Origin: a virus
Length of the DNA: 23,465 nucleotides
IMG/VR virus record: IMGVR_UViG_3300033064_006053
Location: 1-23,465 of that record
Strand: one strand, 5' to 3'
The notes beneath the pieces were generated by a model. That model did no database searches. It was not told the DNA's origin and worked only from the letters and a program-made list of their open reading frames with translations. Below are positions 9,117 to 16,069 of the stretch, in pieces (the first letter of the stretch is position 1; every line of letters starts with the position of its first letter). The translations under genes and the position numbers were made by a program.

Positions 9117-9380
9117 CTACGCGCCGCCGTCGCCCGAACCGTCGCCCGAACCAGCGATGTCCGCGATGCCCACGCCCAGCGCCTCGGCGATGCGCCGGAT
9201 CGTCACCGCGCCCTCGCCGTTGAGCGTCAGCGCGCGCGTCCCGGCGATGCACTGGTGCAGCGTGCTGCGGTTGGTCCCGAGCGCGTGCGCCAGGTCGGCC
9301 ATCGTGCGCGGCCCGGCCGCCAGCGATGCCTTCCGCCCGTCGAGGATGGACTGCACGCGGTCGCGCACCTCGTCGGCCAT
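9117..9380 (-). CDS. XRE/Cro-family HTH DNA-binding protein, 87 aa
   Basis: The product starts MADEVRDRVQSILDG. The chosen ATG at 9380 follows the upstream gene's stop by 8 nt and has a GAGCGGG ribosome site. The body reads as a helix-turn-helix of the Cro/C1 type: TMADLAHALGTNRSTLHQCIAG, then VTIRRIAEALGVGIADI. The C-terminus is a short Gly/Ser/Asp repeat (GSGDGSGDGG) encoded by a tandem GTCGCCCGAACC (plus-strand) duplication. It probably acts as a transcription regulator. It sits among the late genes directly after another HTH protein, so a late or superinfection role is possible but unproven. Confidence 0.75.
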   Translation of the reverse strand: MADEVRDRVQSILDGRKASLAAGPRTMADLAHALGTNRSTLHQCIAGTRALTLNGEGAVTIRRIAEALGVGIADIAGSGDGSGDGGA

Positions 9381-9388
9381 GTGCCCGC

Positions 9389-9940
9389 TCACCGCCGCCC
9401 CCTGGCCCGCGTAGGGGCATCCACGAGCGCCATCCACCTGGCGCCCTCGTCGAGGTCCCGCACGCCCAGCCCGAGCGCCGCGGCGAGTTGCCGCCGTGCG
9501 CCCAGCGGCTCGGTGTACTCCCGCCCATCCGCCCGTCGCCCGTCCAGCAGACGCCGGAGCGACACCCTCGCGGTGGCGATTGGCACATCGGGGAAGACGG
9601 CCCCGGCGAGCGCGTCGACCGTGGGGCCGCCGACGACGGCCCGCCGCACATGGACGCGCCGCCAGAGGTCAGCCCGGTCGACCAGCGGGCCGCCGTCGAG
9701 GACGTCGCCCCAACCGATCCCCTCGATGGACGCGAGCCCCAGTGCGCCAGCCACGGCGTCCAGCTCGCCGGGCCGTGGCGCCGCAGCACCGCGCAGCACC
9801 GCCGACAGACGCGCGCGCTCGGGGGCAGTGAGCCCCTCCCCGTCCGTCAGCGCGACGTTCAGATCGTGGCGGCTCATGCCGAGGTACGCGCGACGCGCGG
9901 CGACCGCTTGGTGAAGCGTGGGGGAACCCATGCCGGGCAT
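9389..9940 (-). CDS. Tandem HTH-like phage regulator, 183 aa
   Basis: The product starts MPGMGSPTLHQAVAARRAYLG. The start at 9940 is preferred for a GGGG ribosome site about 8 nt upstream; a second ATG at 9931 is possible. The N-terminal half reads like an XRE-type helical DNA-binding region (LHQAVAARRAYLGMSRHDL ... LSAVLRGAAAPRPGELDAVAGALGL). The C-terminal half has a second similar unit (VFPDVPIATARVSLRRLLDGRR ... LGARRQLAAALGLGVRDL), so it may be a tandem or pseudo-dimeric HTH protein. It sits 23 nt after the large-terminase stop and 8 nt before the next HTH gene. Target and role are unknown. Confidence 0.65.
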   Translation of the reverse strand: MPGMGSPTLHQAVAARRAYLGMSRHDLNVALTDGEGLTAPERARLSAVLRGAAAPRPGELDAVAGALGLASIEGIGWGDVLDGGPLVDRADLWRRVHVRRAVVGGPTVDALAGAVFPDVPIATARVSLRRLLDGRRADGREYTEPLGARRQLAAALGLGVRDLDEGARWMALVDAPTRARGRR

Positions 9941-9963
9941 GGTATGGCCCCATTGAAGCGGGT

Positions 9964-12270
9964 TCAACCCAAACCGAGAAGGTCCATGATCATCGCGCGC
10001 AGGGCCTCGACGCTCACGACGCGCAGAGCGCCCACCACCTCGGTCGGGAGCACCTTGGCCGCGGCCGCGACGTCCATCCCCCCGCCCACCCTCGAGAAGG
10101 CGTTCCAGGCCGCCACGAAGCCGGCGGCGTCGGCCGACACGTAGCTGCACGCCTCGGCGATCTCGGATTCGGTCGCGTGCTCGAGCGCCTGCGACCACCG
10201 GACGGCCCCCGCGTTCACGGTGGGGCCGGCGGGCCGCCGGGGCAGACCCGCCAGGTCGAAGGGGTCCTCGGCCGGCGGCGTGCGGTTGGCCGCCATCGCG
10301 GCCCGGGCCTCGCGCCGCTCGGTCTCGACCAGCGCCGCCAGGGACTCGGCCGCCGTCGGCGCGCCCCGGGCCGCCGCAGCGGTGGCCGCGTCCGCCTCGG
10401 CGCGCGCCCGGCGCGCGTCCTCGCCGTTCAGCTCGGCCTCGGCCGCCTCAGCCTCGCGCTCGGCGGCGTAGGGGTCCGCGTCGTCCCCCAGGATGGAGTA
10501 GCCCCAGCCCGCGCCCGTGCGGCAGGCCTTGTCGGCCAGCCACAGGCTCATCACGGTGTCGTCGTGCTGCCCGGTCGAGACCACCGCGCCGTTGATGATG
10601 CGGATCTCCGCCAGCTCGGACAGGATCAGGTCCGTGGCCTCGCGGCTGGCCGCGTCGCCGTAGGGGAAGCGCCACTTGCCCGCCTCGAACCCCGGCCGCA
10701 GCCCGGGCACCCCGACGCGCAGGTTGTGCTTCTCGGTCCCGGTGGGCGACCGGCTGATGGGCAGGTCGGACCGCAGCTCGAGGTCCTGCGCGAAGATCAC
10801 CTGGAAGCCGTTCGTTTCGACCTTGATGACGGCCGGCTGGTGCCGGGCCGCCAGCGTGCGGATCATCCCGATCTGCTGGTAGTGCGGCGCCCCCCTCACC
10901 CGCTGCCAGTCGATGAGCCGGCGGAAGCCGAAGGCGTCGACCGCCACCACCGTGATCACGGTGTAGTCCGCGCCCACCTCGGCGCTGATGGCGAAGTCGA
11001 CGCCGAACACGACGGTCCACCCCAGCTCGGCGCAGTCCTCGGCGGTGTACTGCCCGAGCACGAAGGTGGCGTCCTTCGTCGTAGGGTGGCGCTCGAACAG
11101 CTCGGGGGGGAACAGCGAGTTGACGTCGCTCGCGGGGCGCAGCTCGATCTCTTGCTGGTAGGCGAGCGCGTTGGTGGCCTGCTCGCTCGCGTGCCACGCG
11201 GCATCCTTCAGGGCCGGCCACAGGAATCGATCCTCGCCGGTCTCGGGGTCAATCCAGTGCCCCGGGTAGCGGGCGTGGTGGTACTCGGCGTTCTGCGCCA
11301 GGTCGGTGTGCAGGTCGGCGCCGTGCAGCGGCGTGCCCACCACCGCGAGCTGCGACCCAGCGGCCGGCAGCAGCATCGGGGCGATCGCCCGGTAGAGGAA
11401 GTCGCGCGCCTTGTCGCGGGCGCGCTGGCTGTACTGCGCGTCGTCGCCGAGGGGGTCGTCGACCACGATCCATCCGACGTGCGCGCCGCGGAAGCTCTTG
11501 CCGAAGGTCTTCGCGCGGAAGTTGGAGCCGTTCGTGAACCAGATGCGCTCCGTGGTCCACTGCTTCTCCCAGGTGGACGGCACGATGTCGCGCAGCTCGG
11601 CGACCATCGCGGCCGATGGCATCGACCACCGCTGCCCGTCCTCATCCTCGAAGGCCTTCCCGTCCTTGATGACGCGCATCAGGTCGGAGGCCTGCGCGTC
11701 GGTCTTGCTGATGAGGAGCCCGGTGGTGTCCGGGTCGCGCCAGCTACGCCAGGCCGGGTAGGCGAAGGACCAGAACGCGCTCTTGCCGTGCCCGCGCGCG
11801 GCGAGGAAGGCCAGCTTGCGGTACGCGCGCTCCTTCTTCTCGAGGCGGGCGCCGATGATCTCCGACCACTCGACGTGGTGCGGGCCCACCTGCATCCCGA
11901 GCGCGTAGCGCATGAAGTACGCGATCGACGCGCGGAACAGCCGGGGCTTGGCCCGCTCGAGCCACGCCTTCGTGTCGGTGTCGAGGAGCGGGGTGACGTC
12001 GCCCTCGGCGAGGACGGCCCGGGCCACGTCGGCGGCCGTGTCGTGGTCCGCCAGCTCGAGCCCACCGGCCCGGGCCCGGTCGACCAGCTCGGCCAGGCCG
12101 GGCCGGCGGCGTCCCGCGTGCGGGCCGGCGCCAAGGCTCCCGGTGTCGAGCACCTCAAACCCGGCCGCGGCCGCATCGACCACGCCGCGCGCCCACTCGA
12201 GGACGGCGTCGCGCTGGGCGCCGAGGGCGAGAGCGAGGGCGGCCGCGAGGGTCCGCAGCAGCCGGCGCAT
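9964..12270 (-). CDS. terL: Terminase large subunit (packaging ATPase/nuclease)
   Basis: The product is 768 aa from ATG at 12270, two bases after the small-terminase stop. TerL powers DNA translocation into the prohead and cuts genome units. The ATPase half has a Walker A variant AARGHGKS (about 157-164) and Walker B GWIVVDD (about 266-272). The RNase H-like nuclease half shows the expected acidic residues: VFGVDFAISAEVGADYT (D425), VIKVETNG (E485), GQHDDTVMSLWLA (D570/D571). The first 150 residues begin MRRLLRTLAAALALALG, hydrophobic but unlikely to be a true signal peptide; a later start is possible. About 170 residues beyond the nuclease domain are an Ala/Glu/Arg-rich extension, longer than usual for TerL. 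Confidence 0.93.
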   Translation of the reverse strand: MRRLLRTLAAALALALGAQRDAVLEWARGVVDAAAAGFEVLDTGSLGAGPHAGRRRPGLAELVDRARAGGLELADHDTAADVARAVLAEGDVTPLLDTDTKAWLERAKPRLFRASIAYFMRYALGMQVGPHHVEWSEIIGARLEKKERAYRKLAFLAARGHGKSAFWSFAYPAWRSWRDPDTTGLLISKTDAQASDLMRVIKDGKAFEDEDGQRWSMPSAAMVAELRDIVPSTWEKQWTTERIWFTNGSNFRAKTFGKSFRGAHVGWIVVDDPLGDDAQYSQRARDKARDFLYRAIAPMLLPAAGSQLAVVGTPLHGADLHTDLAQNAEYHHARYPGHWIDPETGEDRFLWPALKDAAWHASEQATNALAYQQEIELRPASDVNSLFPPELFERHPTTKDATFVLGQYTAEDCAELGWTVVFGVDFAISAEVGADYTVITVVAVDAFGFRRLIDWQRVRGAPHYQQIGMIRTLAARHQPAVIKVETNGFQVIFAQDLELRSDLPISRSPTGTEKHNLRVGVPGLRPGFEAGKWRFPYGDAASREATDLILSELAEIRIINGAVVSTGQHDDTVMSLWLADKACRTGAGWGYSILGDDADPYAAEREAEAAEAELNGEDARRARAEADAATAAAARGAPTAAESLAALVETERREARAAMAANRTPPAEDPFDLAGLPRRPAGPTVNAGAVRWSQALEHATESEIAEACSYVSADAAGFVAAWNAFSRVGGGMDVAAAAKVLPTEVVGALRVVSVEALRAMIMDLLGLG

Positions 12271-12272
12271 CG

Positions 12273-13037
12273 TCAGCCGCCGAGGAGGACGGTGCGGGCG
12301 ACTCGCGCCGCGTGGTCCTGGTCGATCACGTCGTCGTCCGGCGTCGGCGCCGAGAACGTGTCGGTGACGGCCGCCGCCGCCGCGATGGCGGTGTTGTTGA
12401 CCACCAAGCCCGGCGCGACCGGCGCCGTGTGCTTCGCGACGGCGTCGAGGGCGGCGACGCGCACCCGCATCAGGCGCTCCTTCTCGGTGGGCGTCAGCGG
12501 GCGCTGGTACTCCACGGCGGCGCCAGCGGCCGTGACCACCACGTCGTCCACCATCGACTCCAAGGCCTCGCGCGCGCTGCGGTCGACGTCGAGCAGCCGC
12601 TCGAGCGCGCGCGCCCGGAGCATGACGTTGAGGGTGCCGTCGATGTTGCTGGCGGCGCCGAGGACGGCCAGCGCCTCGGGCAGGGCGAGGTAGTTGTAGA
12701 GGGTCGCGTAGCTGATGCCGACGTGTGCGGCAATGTAGGTCTTGGGGTGGCCTTCCAGCACCATCGTCGCGCACTTACGCGCCAGCACCCTGCGCCACTC
12801 CTCGCTCGCGAGGACGTGGTATCGCTGCCAGGCCGCCTGCAACGTCGAGTCGGCCAGCCACCGGCGGACCGTCGGGGCGCTCCCCTTCAGCCCGTGCTCG
12901 GCCAGGAGCGAGGGCACCTTCCCGGGCGGGACGCCGTGGATGCGCAGCGAGTCGAAGGCCCGCCCCTGCGCCTCGGAGAGGCCGCAGCCCTCGAGCAAGG
13001 TGGGGTAGACGCTCGTATCACGCTCGGTGACGCTCAC
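12273..13037 (-). CDS. terS: Probable terminase small subunit, 254 aa
   Basis: The product begins MSVTERDTSVYPTLLEGCGL from a GTG with GAGG 8 nt upstream; an ATG just upstream runs into an immediate stop. TerS recognises the packaging site and recruits TerL. Two HTH-like segments are visible: KVPSLLAEHGLKGSAPTVRRWL (about 40-61) and KTYIAAHVGISYATLYNYLALP (about 99-120). A long helical middle and an acidic C-terminus (APTPDDDVIDQDHAARVARTV) follow. The call rests on the HTH content and on lying 2 nt upstream of terL; by sequence alone it would only be an HTH protein. Confidence 0.72.
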   Translation of the reverse strand: MSVTERDTSVYPTLLEGCGLSEAQGRAFDSLRIHGVPPGKVPSLLAEHGLKGSAPTVRRWLADSTLQAAWQRYHVLASEEWRRVLARKCATMVLEGHPKTYIAAHVGISYATLYNYLALPEALAVLGAASNIDGTLNVMLRARALERLLDVDRSAREALESMVDDVVVTAAGAAVEYQRPLTPTEKERLMRVRVAALDAVAKHTAPVAPGLVVNNTAIAAAAAVTDTFSAPTPDDDVIDQDHAARVARTVLLGG

Positions 13038-13052
13038 CGTTGCATCCTCGCG

Positions 13053-13080
13053 AAACTACTGTCCATTCGTCCAGTGTCGA
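13053..13080 (-). promoter_or_regulatory. Possible late promoter upstream of the terminase genes
   Basis: On the minus strand, TCGACA (13080-13075, one mismatch from TTGACA) is followed after 16 bp by TAGTTT (13058-13053, half-matching TATAAT). It sits between a hairpin and the small-terminase ribosome site. The -10 is weak, so this is only a candidate. Confidence 0.3.
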
Positions 13081-13083
13081 GCC

Positions 13084-13105
13084 GAAAACCGCCCTGATTT
13101 CAGGG
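13084..13105 (-). terminator. Hairpin followed by a short T run (possible early-operon terminator)
   Basis: Read leftward, CCCTGA-AA-TCAGGG forms a perfect 6-bp stem with a 2-nt loop (13105-13092). CGG and TTTT follow. It lies in the 185-bp gap between the LexA-like gene and the small terminase, where the early transcript would be expected to end. The stem is short and the T run only four bases, so it could instead be a protein-binding site. Confidence 0.4.
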
Positions 13106-13222
13106 GGCCGTGATCACAAAGTGAGCGCCGGTGAGCGGTCGTTTTCGGCGCCGCGGCGTCTCAGCCGGCCTCAGCGTCGCGAACCCGCCCCACGCGCGGA
13201 CTTCCGGGTTGCGCGGGAGCGC

Positions 13223-13858
13223 TCATCGCGCGCTCACCGGGTCCCCGGTGGCGCTGTGCGGGGGCTCCGGGGCGTCGCCGCCCGGCTCGGCCCAGGGCGA
13301 GAACACCTTCTGCCCGGCGGCGTCGAGCACCGCCACCACGCAGCGCGCGCCCGACGCCCTGCGCTCGGCGTAGCCCTTGGCTGTGAGCCGTTCGAGGACC
13401 TGGGCCGGCCAGAACGGCGACTTCGACCCGATGTGCTGTGCGATCTCGCGGATGGTCGGCGGGTAGCCCCGGCCCACCTGCTGCCCGATCATGTAGGCGA
13501 GCACCTGCGCCTCGCGCTTGGTCAGCCGGTCCATCTTCCCGGGGCCCTGGTCGGGCCGCGGCGGGCCGGACGACGGCTCCCGGGTCGCCACCCCCACCAC
13601 GGCCAGGGCCTCGGCGCAGACGGCGTCCCGCATCGCCAGCGCGACGGCACGGGCCTCGGACCGGGTGAGGGTCGGCCCGACCTCTCGCGTGGGCTTGCGG
13701 GCGACGATCCACTCCGCGAACCCTCCCGCGACCACGATCTCGGCCCACCACCCGTCCACGCGTTCGCGCCCACGGCGAGCTCGCAGGGTGAAGATGCCGG
13801 CGCGCATGCTGTCGCAGTGGTCGTCGGGGTCTCGGGTCCAGCCGGGGCGCTGGGTCAC
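13223..13858 (-). CDS. LexA-like winged-helix DNA-binding protein, 211 aa
   Basis: The GTG at 13858 overlaps the TGA of the preceding gene (GTGA), the coupling used throughout this operon. Residues about 111-170 read as the LexA N-terminal winged helix: LTKREAQVLAYMIGQQ, GYPPTIREIAQHIGSKSP, VLERLTAKGYAERR. No LexA protease domain (no catalytic Ser/Lys region or cleavage loop) is present. The N-terminal 100 residues (GWWAEIVVAGGFAEWIVARKPTREVG ... SEARAVALAMRDAV) are unrecognised. It is the last gene of the middle operon, just before the terminase block, so it might regulate the early/late change; that is inference. Confidence 0.7.
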   Translation of the reverse strand: MTQRPGWTRDPDDHCDSMRAGIFTLRARRGRERVDGWWAEIVVAGGFAEWIVARKPTREVGPTLTRSEARAVALAMRDAVCAEALAVVGVATREPSSGPPRPDQGPGKMDRLTKREAQVLAYMIGQQVGRGYPPTIREIAQHIGSKSPFWPAQVLERLTAKGYAERRASGARCVVAVLDAAGQKVFSPWAEPGGDAPEPPHSATGDPVSAR

Positions 13859-14307
13859 GACGCAGCCTCCGCGGCGATGCCCCAACTGCGCAGGAGCGTG
13901 GTCGAGACGTACCAGCTCCACCGATCGATGGGGCTCACCACCACCTGCCAGCCCGCGCCCTTGAGCGTGCCTGCGATGCGCGCCGCCCCTGGCGCGTTCG
14001 CGCTCTGCACCACGGCCCGGCGCGGCCCGATGCCGGCCATCACGAGTCGCTCAGCCAGACTGAAGCCCGTCGGGCACTCGCACCGCTCGGTCGACTTCGT
14101 GCGGGGGCAGGGCGACCAGCCGGGCCCCTCGCACAGGTCGTGGTCGAAGAAGACCACGTCGGCGGCGAGCACGTCCTCGTCGGTCACGCTATCGGCCGTC
14201 AGCCGGTGGACGATCGTGACCTCGGCGCCGATGCTCGCCTTCCGCAGCAGGTCGTGCAGCAGGCCCAGGCGCGAGGGGGTGTCGTCGATGAAGAGGATGC
14301 GGGTCAT
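13855..14307 (-). CDS. Cyclic-phosphate-processing receiver (cREC)-like domain protein, 150 aa
   Basis: The whole protein reads as a receiver-fold domain of the cREC type: MTRILFIDDTPSR (D8, D9), VVFFDHDL (D55, H56, D57), GFSLAERL, then VVQSANAPGAARIAGTLKGAG, where family members usually have HSxNxxG. The family is predicted, not proven, to process cyclic phosphates on nucleic acids or nucleotides. Unusually, the loop after DHDL carries four cysteines (C59, C67, C76, C78) that could bind zinc. The ATG at 14307 overlaps the stop of the preceding gene (ATGA), and its own stop overlaps the next GTG. A degenerate response regulator is the alternative, but the DHDL and SANxxGA signatures favour cREC. 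Confidence 0.7.
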   Translation of the reverse strand: MTRILFIDDTPSRLGLLHDLLRKASIGAEVTIVHRLTADSVTDEDVLAADVVFFDHDLCEGPGWSPCPRTKSTERCECPTGFSLAERLVMAGIGPRRAVVQSANAPGAARIAGTLKGAGWQVVVSPIDRWSWYVSTTLLRSWGIAAEAAS

Positions 14308-14654
14308 GCGTCGGGCCCCGCCGGCGCGCCCTCGCCGCTCGCCGCCCTCACCTCCCAGAACGCCCGCGCCGCGTCCATCCCTGGCGCGTCGAGGTCCAGC
14401 CAGTCGGGGGACTCCGGCACCTCGGTGCGCCGCAGCATCTCGAGGCGCTGCGCCTCGTCATCCGGGTCGCTGTCGAGGGGCATGAGCGCCCCACGCGCCA
14501 GGGCCAGCCCGTACATCAGGCGCTGCGCCCACATCTTCGGCTCGCGCCGCACGATGTTGACCAGCGCGCAGATGCCGTCGTCGAGGAAGGGCGCGTCCGG
14601 GCCGCCCAGGTCGATCACGGTGCGTCGGGCGCTCGCGAGCGCGTCGTTCGCCAT
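14304..14654 (-). CDS. Downstream part of a frame-split zinc-ribbon gene
   Basis: Standing alone this would be a 116-aa protein from ATG at 14654 (MANDALASARRTVIDLGG), with no good ribosome site. The same frame is open upstream of that ATG and encodes CALGHLD immediately before it. Joined to the short frame at 14615-14767 by one extra base at the G run 14676-14678, it gives a continuous protein of about 154 aa with a C-x2-C-x16-C-x2-C zinc ribbon at residues 9-32. The body is helical (DDGICALVNIVRREPKMWAQRLMYGLALARG) and of unknown function. Its stop overlaps the cREC-gene start by ATGA. Confidence 0.6.
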   Translation of the reverse strand: MANDALASARRTVIDLGGPDAPFLDDGICALVNIVRREPKMWAQRLMYGLALARGALMPLDSDPDDEAQRLEMLRRTEVPESPDWLDLDAPGMDAARAFWEVRAASGEGAPAGPDA

Positions 14655-14767
14655 GTCCAGGTGCCCCAGGGCGCACCCGCGCAGATGTTCAGGCCGCCGC
14701 TCTTGCCGATCGGGACCGCGTCGCCGCTCTGGCAGTAGCCGCACCCCGATGCCTCGGTCGTCTCCAT
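14615..14767 (-). pseudogene. Upstream fragment of the frame-split zinc-ribbon gene
   Basis: ATG at 14767 has an excellent ribosome site (GAGGAG, 7-nt gap), the best around, and encodes METTEASGCGYCQSGDAV then SGGLNICAG. Beyond that the frame gives tryptophan/arginine-rich sequence (APWGTWTWRTTRSRAPDAP) and stops at 14615, the look of an out-of-frame tail. Switching by -1 at 14676-14678 restores ICAGCALGHL, completing two CxxC pairs. The split could be a sequencing or assembly indel, a recent mutation or, less likely, programmed frameshifting; there is no classical slippery heptamer. Confidence 0.6.
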
Positions 14768-14812
14768 CTCACCGCTCCTCGCGCCCCTCGGCGCACCTGT
14801 CCCGTTCAGCGC

Positions 14813-14830
14813 CCGGCCGACGTCGGCCGG
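14813..14830. repeat. 18-bp perfect palindrome (CCGGCCGACGTCGGCCGG)
   Basis: This palindrome fills much of the 71-bp gap between the DUF4258-like gene and the split zinc-ribbon gene. With a one-base bulge the stem extends by three more pairs (GCG/CGC) outward. There is no T run on either side, so a classical terminator is unlikely. An operator, an mRNA-processing hairpin or a Rho-linked stop are options. It marks a break in an otherwise overlapping gene train. Confidence 0.7.
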
Positions 14831-14838
14831 CGCGCCCC

Positions 14839-15156
14839 TCACCCGAACCACCGCTCATCCCCAGCCCGCTCGTCGGGGTCGATCACGGTCAGCACCGACC
14901 CGCTCGCCGGGTCCACGATGAACTCGACCGGGCGCTGCATCAGCGAGCCCCGGATGGTCACAGCGCCGCCGTCGGGCGACTTGACCCACTCGTGACGGCG
15001 GCCCGCGCGACGCACCAGCACGCCGCCCGGCTCCTCGTAGACGACCTCGCCGCCGAGCAGCGCGTCGGCCAGGGCGGCCGTGACGTCGTCCTCGGCGAAG
15101 CCACGCAGGCCCGCGAACCGCTGCTTCGCGCGGTGCACCGCGTGGCGAGTGAACAT
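14839..15156 (-). CDS. DUF4258-like small protein, 105 aa
   Basis: The product starts MFTRHAVHRAKQRFAGLRGF from ATG at 15156 (GGCGGGGG upstream); the much longer open frame upstream is shadow sequence. The N-terminus has the H-x2-xR-x3-R pattern of DUF4258-like and related small RNase-toxin-fold proteins (TRHAVHRAKQRF ... EDDVTAALADALLGGEVV). The rest is strand-rich (HEWVKSPDGGAVTIRG ... VEFIVDPASGSVLTVIDPDER). The resemblance is modest, so activity is unknown. It follows the preceding gene by 17 nt. Confidence 0.6.
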   Translation of the reverse strand: MFTRHAVHRAKQRFAGLRGFAEDDVTAALADALLGGEVVYEEPGGVLVRRAGRRHEWVKSPDGGAVTIRGSLMQRPVEFIVDPASGSVLTVIDPDERAGDERWFG

Positions 15157-15173
15157 CGGGCCCCCGCCGGCGC

Positions 15174-15803
15174 TCACGTCGTCCCCCGCTGCGCGGCCGT
15201 GTACGTCCTCGGCCGCACCCCCACGACCTCGACGAAGCCACGGCGCGCCAGCTCGCGCAGGGCGCGCCCGGCGGCGCCGATGGACGCCGGCGCGGCCCGG
15301 TGGTCGATGCGGCGCATCCCGGCCAGCACGCCGCGCGCGTCGGCGCGGGGGAGGCACTCGACCGCGGCCAGGGCGAGGCGCTGGCGGGGCGACAGGGCCG
15401 CCCGCTCGACGGCCGCCATGACCGTGGCGGGCGAGCTGCCGGCCGGCACCCCGTGGCGGGCCCCGACCGCGTCCAGGGCCTCGCGGAGCGCGGCGCGCTC
15501 CGCCTGCACCCGCTCGAGTAGACCGTGCACCGCGCCCGGCTTGGCGCCGCCGGCGCCCACCATCTCGACGAAGGCCGCACGCGCCCGGACCGCCTCGAGT
15601 CGGAGCGCGGCGCCCCAGGCCAGCGCGCCGAGGACGTCGGGGGCGCAGGTGCGCGCCGTCGACACCATCCGCCAGCAGAGGGCCGACGGGGCCTCGGTGC
15701 GACCGATGGCGAGCAACTCCGCGTCCAAGCGGCGCGCGTAGGGGCCACCGCAGCGGCTGCAGGTCGAGGGCGGGGCGACGTGCCGGGTGGTGGAAACGGT
15801 CAC
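15174..15803 (-). CDS. Zinc-finger / winged-helix hypothetical protein, 209 aa
   Basis: The GTG at 15803 overlaps the previous TGA (GTGA) and gives MTVSTTRHVAPPSTCSRCGG. The N-terminus has cysteines at 15, 18, 43 and 53, with CSRCGG forming half of a plausible zinc-binding site. A long helical middle (about 55-140) precedes a C-terminal segment that looks like a winged helix (LSPRQRLALAAVECLP ... SIGAAGRALRELARRGFVEVVGVRPRTYTAA). A DNA- or RNA-binding role in phage transcription or replication is plausible but not shown. I do not recognise a named family. Confidence 0.62.
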   Translation of the reverse strand: MTVSTTRHVAPPSTCSRCGGPYARRLDAELLAIGRTEAPSALCWRMVSTARTCAPDVLGALAWGAALRLEAVRARAAFVEMVGAGGAKPGAVHGLLERVQAERAALREALDAVGARHGVPAGSSPATVMAAVERAALSPRQRLALAAVECLPRADARGVLAGMRRIDHRAAPASIGAAGRALRELARRGFVEVVGVRPRTYTAAQRGTT

Positions 15804-16069
15804 GACGCCAGCCCCACGCCTGCCGCCAGATCCCGCGCGTGGACCACCCCAGCCCCAGGCACGCACGCGAGACCGGCACCGCCCGGGAGCGTTGCGCGCA
15901 GGATGCCGACGGTGTCCTCGCTCCACCCCTTGCACGTCACCGGCACCAGCACCACCCAGGCCCGGGGGCCACGCCCACGGACCCGCCCAACGCAGCCGCC
16001 GTGGCGCTCCACGGCAGCGCGGGCGCGGGCGGACACCGCAGGACAGCGGAGGCCGTAGAAGGGGCTCAC
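15800..16069 (-). CDS. Hypothetical small protein, 89 aa
   Basis: GTG at 16069 overlaps the methyltransferase stop (GTGA), and its own TGA overlaps the next GTG. The product starts MSPFYGLRCPAVSARARAAVERHGGCVGR and contains VLVPVTCKGWSEDTVGILRATLP. Three cysteines are scattered without a clear metal-binding spacing. No family is recognised; the placement between two coupled genes is the main support that it is real. Confidence 0.55.
   Translation of the reverse strand: MSPFYGLRCPAVSARARAAVERHGGCVGRVRGRGPRAWVVLVPVTCKGWSEDTVGILRATLPGGAGLACVPGAGVVHARDLAAGVGLAS

Noticed and set aside
9945-9975. GGGTT-G-AACCC inverted repeat at the terL stop as a terminator
   Set aside because: Only 5 bp, with the stop codon inside it and no T run; the next gene starts 23 nt later and is likely co-transcribed.
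10177-12693. 838-codon plus-strand frame
   Set aside because: Antisense of the large terminase, whose Walker and nuclease motifs are unambiguous on the minus strand.
13040-15741. Long plus-strand frames across 13.0-15.7 kb
   Set aside because: They run antisense to a chain of overlapping minus-strand genes with ribosome sites and recognisable domains.
15157-15879. N-terminal extension of the DUF4258-like gene
   Set aside because: The extension overlaps the 209-aa zinc-finger gene in another frame and is Arg/Gly/Pro-rich shadow sequence.
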